The notes beneath the pieces were generated by a model. It did no database searches. It was not told the origin of the DNA and worked only from the letters and a program-made list of their open reading frames with translations. Below, piece by piece: positions 1 through 5,269 of a stretch of 7,110 nt of DNA. The position numbers and the translations under genes are program-made. How positions within the stretch are numbered: the first letter of the stretch is position 1; every line of letters starts with the position of its first letter. This DNA is from Bacteroidales bacterium (GTDB taxonomy: Bacteria; Bacteroidota; Bacteroidia; Bacteroidales; P3), in the NCBI GenBank assembly GCA_021443125.1, contig JABUUQ010000002.1, positions 144,580-151,689 on the forward strand. Direction: 5' to 3'.

Positions 1-1658
1 AATTTGTCGGCAAAAATAAGTGTTGCAGCAATGTTATTAAGTTTTGATTTTTCACCCCTAAGTACTGTTGAAACTTTATTGAAATTCTTGTCGATAATGA
101 TAAGTTCATCACCCTCAACTGCCAAAGCCTGTGAGTTTTTGAAGTAGGTGCAATAGTCAAAATGCTTATCGGTCAGAGGTTTAAGGGTTTTGCTATCGGC
201 GTAAGTCCAGCCTTTTGCATCCTGAACAGGAAGTATTGCGTCGAGAGTGGAACCCATTGATTTGTATGGAGATACCACTTTTTCTCCATTAAGATACAAT
301 CTGTTTTCTATGCCTTTAACATCGTATTTTACATAGTTTTCCAAAGTTTGAAGCGTTTTTACCTTCTCGAAACTTTGCTGTTTTGCATTCTCATCAAGGA
401 TTACAGAATTGTTCTTGCCTTCATAGAAAACAACATAGTTTCTCTTTGGCGACAATTTTACTTTTTCGTATTCAAAAGGCACAACAACCTCTCCCGAAAG
501 ACTTACTGCACCCCATTTTTTGCCTTTTTTGAAGATTATATTGTTGCTCACCTTGCCCAAAGCCTCATCGTATTGAGGTTTTACAAGCCATCCGTCTTGT
601 GAAGAATAGACTCCATAGTTCAAAAACGAGTCAGCAACAAAGATTACATTGTTTTGGTTGTAGGAAACAAAGCCTGCAATTCCTCCTTCATAGTGTGCAA
701 GCAATTGATTCTTTCTATTGAGAATGAAAGATACACCATCGTTTTTTGCAACAAAGAAAGTATCGTTATCCAACGCCACAACCTGCACATCTTCGTAGGC
801 AGCAGGCACATACAATACCATATCCTTGCCAACAATTCCTCGTTTGGTATTGTCGGTTATGTTGTAGAAAAACGGAAGATTTGATGGTTCTATAGTCTGA
901 TAAAGAGGTTGGAAAAGCAATTCACCTTCTGCATCGTAGAGACTTTGTTTGCCTGTTGGAAGAAACGCTTTTATGAAAAGTTCGTCGTTTTTGCTTATTA
1001 GTTGAACGTCATCGTAGTAAGGAAGACTCTTTTGCTGTCCGTCGGCTCCTATTATACCATAAACCTTCAAGCCGTCCCTTATGCCTAGATAAGCATATAG
1101 TTTGCCAGCAATAATAGTCTCTATCTGCATATACTTTGCCTCTGCAGTGATTGTGCCTTTTGCATCTGCCATTCCATAAGCTACGCCGTTTTTATAGACT
1201 ATTGTGTTGCCGTGTTTTGAGATTATTTCATAGGAATCGTCCAAAACTTGCTTGCCTTCAGAGTTTATAACCCTAAGTCTTGCTCCGTCGTAAACCAAAG
1301 CAGAACCCGAATCGAAGATATTAAGTGTTGTCTGCTCTTTTCGTGAAAAATCCAAATCGGTACGGTATTTTGCCTCAACAACTTCCCTGCCTTGCAAATC
1401 GGCAAAGCCTACAAGAGAATTCTTAACAAAGCCTATCATACCGTCGCCAAAAGATTCTATGGCATCGTAGCGAATAGGAAGAACGATTGTGTTTTCCCTT
1501 ACCACGCCCCAAAGGTTGTTGAGACGCACTGCATAATAATCATCGTCCAAAGCATAAAGAGAATCGTATTTTATCTCTGTTGTAACTTTTATATCCAATT
1601 GACAATAAGCCTGAAAGGCAAAAAATGTTGTCAAAGCAATCAAAAATATCTTTTTCAT
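1..1658 (-). CDS. Secreted WG-repeat-containing protein (3' end beyond window)
   Basis: The frame is open from an ATG at 1658 to the left edge (552 codons, no stop), so the C-terminus is missing. Residues 1-20 are a signal peptide: Lys2-Lys3, a hydrophobic core (IFLIALTTFFAF), then QAYCQ. The Ala-Tyr-Cys is a poor lipobox, so signal peptidase I cleavage just before Gln20 is more likely than a lipoprotein. The mature part is built of degenerate repeats of the WG (KWG) type, a short 'WG.(V/I)...G..(V/L).P.YD.V' unit. The clearest are near residues 49-67 (LWGVV...PIRYDAI), 83-99, 160-178, 199-218, 236-255, 273-291, 348-366 (YGVYSSQDGWLVKPQYDEA), 381-400 (KWGAVSLSGEVVVPFEYEKV) and 483-502. WG repeats are expected to form a beta-rich, probably propeller-like fold; their biochemical role is unknown. 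The start lies 3 nt after the aguA stop, in the same frame, so co-transcription and translational coupling are likely. Export to periplasm or surface is inferred from the signal peptide. Confidence 0.85.
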   Translation of the reverse strand, partial: MKKIFLIALTTFFAFQAYCQLDIKVTTEIKYDSLYALDDDYYAVRLNNLWGVVRENTIVLPIRYDAIESFGDGMIGFVKNSLVGFADLQGREVVEAKYRTDLDFSRKEQTTLNIFDSGSALVYDGARLRVINSEGKQVLDDSYEIISKHGNTIVYKNGVAYGMADAKGTITAEAKYMQIETIIAGKLYAYLGIRDGLKVYGIIGADGQQKSLPYYDDVQLISKNDELFIKAFLPTGKQSLYDAEGELLFQPLYQTIEPSNLPFFYNITDNTKRGIVGKDMVLYVPAAYEDVQVVALDNDTFFVAKNDGVSFILNRKNQLLAHYEGGIAGFVSYNQNNVIFVADSFLNYGVYSSQDGWLVKPQYDEALGKVSNNIIFKKGKKWGAVSLSGEVVVPFEYEKVKLSPKRNYVVFYEGKNNSVILDENAKQQSFEKVKTLQTLENYVKYDVKGIENRLYLNGEKVVSPYKSMGSTLDAILPVQDAKGWTYADSKTLKPLTDKHFDYCTYFKNSQALAVEGDELIIIDKNFNKVSTVLRGEKSKLNNIAATLIFADK

Positions 1659-1661
1659 ATC

Positions 1662-2708
1662 TTATAAATTATTAAGTTCTGGTTCTTGTTGGCTCAAACA
1701 ATGGAAACTGCCCAAACCCCAAATGATATCTGTGGAGTCTATGCCAATAATCTGTCTGTCTTTGAAAACTTGTTCAAGAATCTGCACAGCCTTATCGTCC
1801 TGAGGGCATTTATAGGTTGGCATTATTACTTTTTCGTTGGCTATATAGAAGTTGGCATAGGATGCAGGCAAGCGTTGTTGCTCATACTCTACCATTGCAG
1901 GCATAGGAAGCTCGATAATGTTGGGTTGTTTGCCATTGGCTAAACGCATCTTTTTGAGTATCTGCAAATTATCTTGAAGCACCTGATAGTTTTCGTCGTT
2001 TTTGTCGGGTTCCACCATAGTCAAAACTGTGTCTTCATTGACAAAACGCGTTAAATCATCAACATGTCCGTCGGTGTCGTCGCCCTCTATGCCGTCTTTT
2101 AGCCATAGAATGTTTTCAACGCCATAAAACTCTCTCAAACCATCCTCTATCTGTTCTCTTGTAAGGTTGGGATTGCGGTTTTCGTTCAAAAGGCAGGCTT
2201 CTGTGGTAAGCAAATCTCCTGCTCCATTGACATCTATGCTGCCACCCTCCATAATTATTTCGGGAGAGAAAGATGTAAGGTTGAGATACTCAGCAATTTG
2301 TTCTGGAATAAGGTTGTCCAAATCTGCAGGGTACTTTCCTCCCCATGCATTGTACTTCCAATTTACCAAAGCTTTCTCTTCGCTGTTGAGAACAAAAGCA
2401 GGGCCGTGGTCTCTTATCCATGCGTCGTTGGTTTTGAAAGGATGAAAAAACACATTGGCCATATTGCAGGAAATTTTCTTCAATTCCTCCTCTATCCATT
2501 GCTTTTGATTGTCGTCGAGTGTGTTTATATGAACCTGTTCCACCTCTGCAAGTTCCTTGATAAACAAATTATAGGAAGGATATATCGTTTCTATTTTGCC
2601 TGGCCAAGAGTTCTCGTTGTGAGGATAGGAAAGCCATGTTGCTTTGTGCCTATGCCACTCGGCAGGAAAAGAAAAACCAAGCTGTTTTGGTGTGAAACCG
2701 TTTTGCAT
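1662..2708 (-). CDS. aguA: Agmatine deiminase (agmatine iminohydrolase)
   Basis: 348 residues, usual length for the bacterial agmatine deiminase / porphyromonas-type peptidyl-arginine deiminase (PAD_porph) family. The enzyme hydrolyses the guanidino group of agmatine, giving N-carbamoylputrescine and ammonia in the cytoplasm (EC 3.5.3.12). Family motifs are in order: FPAEWHRHKATWLSYPH near 14-30; DAWIRDHGP at 95-103; MEGGSIDVNG at 153-162; EGDDTDGHVDD at 208-218 with the catalytic-type His215; and GLGSFHCLSQQEP at 331-343 with Cys337 as the nucleophile. There is no signal peptide, which separates it from the secreted Porphyromonas peptidyl-arginine deiminases. Agmatine specificity is strongly supported by aguB lying 25 nt upstream. 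The ATG at 2708 gives the normal family N-terminus. The stop is 3 nt from the start of the WG-repeat gene. Confidence 0.93.
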   Translation of the reverse strand: MQNGFTPKQLGFSFPAEWHRHKATWLSYPHNENSWPGKIETIYPSYNLFIKELAEVEQVHINTLDDNQKQWIEEELKKISCNMANVFFHPFKTNDAWIRDHGPAFVLNSEEKALVNWKYNAWGGKYPADLDNLIPEQIAEYLNLTSFSPEIIMEGGSIDVNGAGDLLTTEACLLNENRNPNLTREQIEDGLREFYGVENILWLKDGIEGDDTDGHVDDLTRFVNEDTVLTMVEPDKNDENYQVLQDNLQILKKMRLANGKQPNIIELPMPAMVEYEQQRLPASYANFYIANEKVIMPTYKCPQDDKAVQILEQVFKDRQIIGIDSTDIIWGLGSFHCLSQQEPELNNL

Positions 2709-2733
2709 CGCTATATTATATATATGTATTGTT

Positions 2734-3600
2734 TTATTTTTTCTCTGAATATCTGTTTGTTATCTCTCCATAGGCATCCACTCTTCTGTCTCTGAAAAAT
2801 GGCCAATGCATACGGTAGTGTTCTGTTTTGTCTGTGTCGATTTCAACAACTATGTTTTCTTCCTTGTCGTGAGAAGCTTCATAGAGAATTGTGCCGAAAG
2901 GATTGCAAACAAAACTGCCGCCCCAAAACTGCATATCGCCTTCCCATCCAGTACGATTTACCGAAACTGTATGAACGCCGTTGGCAACTGCATGGGCTCT
3001 TTGTATGGTCTGCCAAGCATAGTATTGTTCGTGGTTGGTTGCTTCGTCTTGTTCTCTTGCCCATCCTATTGCTGTTGGATAGAAAATAATATCGGCACCT
3101 TGCATAGCGGTAATTCGTGAAGCCTCAGGATACCATTGGTCCCAACAAATAAGCACTCCTATTTTGCCAAATTTTGTCTCGAAAGCCTTGAAACCCAAAT
3201 CGCCAGGTGTGAAGTAGAATTTTTCGTAGTAGCCAGGGTCGTCGGGAATATGCATCTTTCTGTATTTGCCAAGATAGGTTCCGTCGGCATCTATGACTGC
3301 TGTGGTGTTGTAGTACAAGCCTGCCATCTGCCTTTCGAACAACGATGCAACAATAACAATTCCCAATTCTTTGGCAAGTGATTGAAATATCATAGTTGTT
3401 TGACCTGGTATGGCTTCGGCAAGTGAAAAGTTTTCGTAATCTTCCACATCGCAGAAATACAAAGAAGCAAACAACTCCTGCATGCAAACAATGTTGGCTC
3501 CTTTGCCTGCCAAATCTCTTATGTTTGCTATTGCTTTATCGATATTTGCAGATTTGTCCTTGACGCAAGACATCTGTATTAGACCAACCTTCAATTTCAT
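2734..3600 (-). CDS. aguB: N-carbamoylputrescine amidase
   Basis: 288 residues, full length for this branch of the nitrilase (carbon-nitrogen hydrolase) superfamily. It hydrolyses N-carbamoylputrescine to putrescine, CO2 and ammonia (EC 3.5.1.53), the step after AguA. The nitrilase triad is visible: Glu42 in CMQELF, Lys115 in GKYRKMHIPDDPGYYEKFYF (111-130), and nucleophile Cys152 in ICWDQWYPEASR (151-162). The tail with HWPFFRDRRVDAYGEI (265-280) is characteristic of the N-carbamoylputrescine amidase group rather than of general omega-amidases or beta-ureidopropionases. It starts MKLKVGLIQM, the standard first beta strand, so the ATG at 3600 is well supported. An SD-like AAAGGA lies 10 nt upstream of the ATG. 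It follows the transporter gene after 48 nt and precedes aguA by 25 nt, so the three probably share one transcript. Confidence 0.94.
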   Translation of the reverse strand: MKLKVGLIQMSCVKDKSANIDKAIANIRDLAGKGANIVCMQELFASLYFCDVEDYENFSLAEAIPGQTTMIFQSLAKELGIVIVASLFERQMAGLYYNTTAVIDADGTYLGKYRKMHIPDDPGYYEKFYFTPGDLGFKAFETKFGKIGVLICWDQWYPEASRITAMQGADIIFYPTAIGWAREQDEATNHEQYYAWQTIQRAHAVANGVHTVSVNRTGWEGDMQFWGGSFVCNPFGTILYEASHDKEENIVVEIDTDKTEHYRMHWPFFRDRRVDAYGEITNRYSEKK

Positions 3601-3605
3601 ATATA

Positions 3606-3668
3606 TTTATTCCTTTGTTTTAATTTGCTGAAACTTTGTTTTAATTTTTTATTCCTTTGTTTTCTCTT
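3606..3668 (-). repeat. Three 21-bp tandem units across the transporter stop codon
   Basis: The units are 3606-3626, 3627-3647 and 3648-3668. All share CTTTGTTTT (plus strand) at the same phase: 3613, 3634 and 3655 mark the C of CTTTG, exactly 21 nt apart. Units 1 and 3 share a perfect 16-bp stretch (3606-3621 and 3648-3663); units 1 and 2 share CTTTGTTTTAATTT. Unit 3 lies in the last codons and stop of the transporter gene, and units 1 and 2 fill the gap to aguB. On the transcribed strand each unit carries AAAACAAAG, and units 1 and 3 continue GGAATAAA. Confidence 0.8.
3611..3616 (-). promoter_or_regulatory. Putative ribosome binding site of aguB
   Basis: The minus strand reads AAAGGA, then 10 nt, then the aguB ATG. 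It is the only good SD-like match before any gene here. It sits in unit 1 of the 21-bp repeat, so it is a copy of the AAAGGA just before the transporter stop codon. Bacteroidetes often do not depend on SD pairing, so function is not certain. Confidence 0.4.
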
Positions 3669-4584
3669 TGCTGTTGCGTTGTTTGGGCTTTTTGATAAAA
3701 TTCTGCTGACTGAGCATTAAGCCCAAAATAACAACAATCATTCCCAAAACTTTTCTTATTGTAAGCATCTCCTGCCCCATCATAACCGACATAATAATGG
3801 TTACAACAGGTATGGCGTTGTTGAAGATAGCCTCTTTTTCCAAAGAGATAATCCTTGCACCATAAGAATAGCACATATACGCTATTGCAGAACACAACAC
3901 CGACAAAGCAAGAATATCGAAAACAGCTCTGCCAGTCCATATGATAGTAGGGAAAGTCTTGAAATCCATTATAAAGAACAAAGGAATGTAGAATATGGCT
4001 GCAAAAACATTTTGGTAGGTTGTTATGGTTATTGCACTATAACCTCTGTCCAGAAGTGTCTGCAACACAACATTATAGCCGCATGCAGTGATAATAGCCT
4101 CTATTAGCCATAAAATTCCTATGATGGATATGCCTTGTCCGCCCAAATTCAGACTCATAAGCACAACGCCCAGCACAGAAACAATGGCACCAACAACAAG
4201 TTCGCCCTTGAGTTTTCTTTTGTAGATTATCGACAATGCGAAAGGAGCAAACACAGGAATCAAAGCAATCATAACGGCTGCGAAACTTGCCTCACCAACG
4301 AATTTAAGGCCATAGGTTTCGCCGATAAAGTAGAGAAACGGTTGAAAAAGAGCAAGAAGGACAAAAATTTTAACGTCTTTTTTCTTCAACCTTTCAATCT
4401 TGCCCATGGCAGAAAAGATAGCAAACATAAGAATGGATGCTATTACCATACGACAAAAAACTATAGTTATGGGAGTAAAGTTGTAGGTCTGCAAAAGTTC
4501 TCCCGTCCATACGAAACTTGCACCCCACAAAATTGTAGAAAGTATTGTTGCTATATAACCTTTTATCAGTCTGCTGTTTGCCAT
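3649..4584 (-). CDS. EamA/DMT-superfamily transporter (10 TM)
   Basis: 311 residues, almost wholly hydrophobic, with the two-fold EamA layout: a first five-helix half around 8-146 and a second around 153-293. The N-terminal helix reads GYIATILSTILWGASFVWTG (9-28), with the small-residue/Trp pattern seen in this family; a Cys-Arg-Met turn at 44-46 starts helix 2. The second half ends with SAIAYMCYSYGARIISLEKEA and the late-helix pattern GMIVVILGLMLSQ (281-293). The tail (297-311) is strongly charged (KKPKQRNSKEKTKE) and should be cytoplasmic. The family contains amino-acid, metabolite and drug exporters, and substrate cannot be read from sequence. As first gene of a probable operon with aguB and aguA it may carry a polyamine, agmatine or an amino acid, but that is inference from position. 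The start ATG at 4584 follows a -7 box by 19 nt. Confidence 0.88.
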   Translation of the reverse strand: MANSRLIKGYIATILSTILWGASFVWTGELLQTYNFTPITIVFCRMVIASILMFAIFSAMGKIERLKKKDVKIFVLLALFQPFLYFIGETYGLKFVGEASFAAVMIALIPVFAPFALSIIYKRKLKGELVVGAIVSVLGVVLMSLNLGGQGISIIGILWLIEAIITACGYNVVLQTLLDRGYSAITITTYQNVFAAIFYIPLFFIMDFKTFPTIIWTGRAVFDILALSVLCSAIAYMCYSYGARIISLEKEAIFNNAIPVVTIIMSVMMGQEMLTIRKVLGMIVVILGLMLSQQNFIKKPKQRNSKEKTKE

Positions 4585-4603
4585 AGTTATTGAATTTGGA
4601 GTG

Positions 4604-4611
4604 CAAAGTTA
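4604..4611 (-). promoter_or_regulatory. Bacteroidetes-type -7 box for the transporter-aguBA operon
   Basis: The minus strand reads TAACTTTG, an exact match to TAnnTTTG. The ATG follows after 19 nt, predicting a short leader of roughly 15 nt. A -33 TTTG is not clear; the best candidate at the right distance is AATG. No other -7 match was found in the gaps inside the operon, so this is probably its main promoter. Confidence 0.6.
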
Positions 4612-4687
4612 TGGAAAAATATCCTATTTCCATTAATTTATACGGGCATTTTTCAAAATAACTTTCCCGAACAAGCACCTCAAAGCA

Positions 4688-4727
4688 CAAAAAATATGAT
4701 ATATATTCAAAAAATATGATATATATT
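4688..4727. repeat. Perfect 2 x 20-bp tandem duplication
   Basis: The unit CAAAAAATATGATATATATT occurs at 4688-4707 and, with no mismatch or gap, at 4708-4727. It lies about 77 bp upstream of the operon -7 box, with no gene across it. It is either slippage in AT-rich DNA or a doubled protein-binding site. Confidence 0.9.
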
Positions 4728-4750
4728 ATAATACCTATATATAATATATA
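4720..4750. repeat. AT-only inverted repeat, 11-bp arms
   Basis: The arms TATATATTATA (4720-4730) and TATAATATATA (4740-4750) are perfect complements around a 9-nt spacer. The left arm overlaps the end of the 20-bp tandem repeat. No G-C pairs and no U-tract, so it is not a convincing terminator; it could extrude as a cruciform or act as an easily melted site. Confidence 0.6.
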
Positions 4751-4811
4751 GCAAACTGGCGAGCAATGCAGAAAAATTGGCTGTAAATTAGGAACTTGAA
4801 CAAATGTTTTG

Positions 4812-4819
4812 TAACTTTG
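4812..4819 (+). promoter_or_regulatory. Possible plus-strand -7 box
   Basis: TAACTTTG matches TAnnTTTG exactly, but there is no TTTG at -33 (the best is TTAG 20 nt upstream) and no gene directly downstream on this strand. Transcription from here would be antisense to the candidate small RNA at 4848-4969. In such AT-rich DNA a chance match is quite possible. Confidence 0.25.
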
Positions 4820-4847
4820 CAATTTCTTTGTTGAATTATTAGGGGCA

Positions 4848-4883
4848 AGAAAGAAAAAACGAGCCTGGTTCTTGCAGACTCGT
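4848..4883 (-). terminator. Rho-independent terminator, minus strand
   Basis: On the minus strand ACGAGTCTG (4883-4875) pairs with CAGGCTCGT (4867-4859): nine pairs including one G-U, around a 7-nt loop CAAGAAC. The last stem T and the next five T give a run of six, followed by CTTTC. On the plus strand the hairpin is followed by CCAATC, not T, so it works in one direction only. It ends no annotated gene, which points to a separate short transcript. Confidence 0.75.
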
Positions 4884-4969
4884 CCAATCAATTGTTCTTA
4901 AACTACGTTCTTCGAAAGTGCTAGTTCCGAAAAGTTCTTATTTTTCTTTTCCTAATCCATTTTTTTTGT
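4848..4969 (-). ncRNA. Candidate small RNA of about 120 nt
   Basis: It is defined by an exact -7 box upstream (TATCTTTG, 4981-4974) and an intrinsic terminator downstream, with no credible reading frame between: the only ATG near the predicted 5' end (4960) reads Met-Asp-stop. Between them is a second hairpin at 4901-4926 (AACTA/TAGTT outer stem, one bulged base, a short inner stem, and a loop near TTCGAA). The hexamer AAGAAC occurs four times on this strand, at 4934-4939, 4907-4912, 4894-4899 and 4868-4873, the last in the terminator loop. I do not recognise it as tmRNA, 6S, SRP, RNase P or any riboswitch I know. The 5' end is inferred from the usual box-to-start distance, and no -33 TTTG is present. 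It could instead be an attenuated leader or a decayed gene's 3' end. Confidence 0.4.
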
Positions 4970-4973
4970 ATTG

Positions 4974-4981
4974 CAAAGATA
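4974..4981 (-). promoter_or_regulatory. -7 box for the candidate small RNA
   Basis: The minus strand reads TATCTTTG followed by C, the same octamer as the AraC-type gene's -7 box. Predicted start is near 4968-4970. No TTTG is found 19-21 nt upstream, so the promoter is only half-supported. Confidence 0.45.
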
Positions 4982-5110
4982 ATACGGAAATTTGTAAATT
5001 GGATTTTGCACAATAAAAAAGAAAAATCAAAAATTTTTAGGATGTAAAAACAGAGATTTTTGGTAGTAAAAAACAAGAAAAGACCACAAAAACACAATAA
5101 AAAATTAGAC

Positions 5111-5123
5111 AAAAAAAAAAAAA
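5111..5123. repeat. Run of 13 A within an A-tract-rich stretch
   Basis: An uninterrupted A13, followed over the next 100 bp by further A5-A7 tracts and three ACTATTT copies (5161-5167, 5172-5178, 5204-5210). It lies 112 bp upstream of the -33 element of the AraC-type gene. Such DNA tends to be bent or nucleosome-like-protein bound, and the run may vary in length; neither can be shown here. Confidence 0.6.
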
Positions 5124-5234
5124 TACAGTTTTACGCAAATTAAAAAACAATGCATAACACACTATTTAACAACTATTTGAACGATGAGCAAAACTATAAA
5201 AAAACTATTTAGATAAAAAATGCATTCTTTTTAT

Positions 5235-5265
5235 TTTGCCATAATAAAAACTTAAATTATCTTTG
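5235..5265 (+). promoter_or_regulatory. Complete Bacteroidetes promoter of the AraC-type gene
   Basis: The -33 TTTG is at 5235-5238 and the -7 TATCTTTG at 5258-5265, separated by 19 nt, the consensus spacing for the primary sigma factor in Bacteroides. It is the only promoter here with both elements. The start codon ATG begins at 5270, only 4 nt after the box, so transcription should start at or within a few bases of the ATG. Confidence 0.75.
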
Positions 5266-5269
5266 CAAT

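Larger units (their letters stand above)
4585..5269. other. 685-bp AT-rich intergenic region without a convincing protein gene
   Basis: From left to right it holds the -7 box of the minus-strand operon, a 20-bp tandem duplication, an AT-only inverted repeat, a weak plus-strand -7 box, a candidate minus-strand small RNA with its terminator, long A-tracts, and the promoter of the AraC-type gene. Small ORFs here start at non-ATG codons or run through the hairpins and A-tracts, and their translations are low-complexity Phe/Lys/Ile-rich. I regard none as a gene. Confidence 0.7.

Noticed and set aside
1..1658. Lipoprotein signal for the WG-repeat protein because of Cys19
   Set aside because: The residues before Cys are Gln-Ala-Tyr; Tyr at -1 does not fit a lipobox, and cleavage before Gln20 by signal peptidase I fits better.
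2298..2795. 165-codon plus-strand frame antisense to aguA and the end of aguB
   Set aside because: It is antisense to two genes with intact catalytic motifs and shows no domain of its own.
4720..4750. AT inverted repeat as a transcription terminator
   Set aside because: The stem has no G-C pairs and no T-run follows on either strand.
4394..4891. 165-codon minus-strand frame overlapping the transporter start and the intergenic region
   Set aside because: It begins at a TTG inside the candidate small RNA, reads through the terminator and AT repeats, and overlaps the well-supported transporter gene in another frame. Composition is low-complexity.
4899..4960. Minus-strand ATG followed by a codon-like stretch (NFSELALSKNVV) reminiscent of a small precursor-peptide leader
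   Set aside because: The ATG is followed by GAT and a TAG stop, so the peptide has no start, and a second stop ends it. It would need stop readthrough or a broken gene, for which there is no other sign.
4921..5112. 63-codon minus-strand frame, Phe/Leu/Lys-rich
   Set aside because: It comes from A- and T-tracts, crosses the -7 box and predicted start of the candidate small RNA, and has no domain or credible translation signal.
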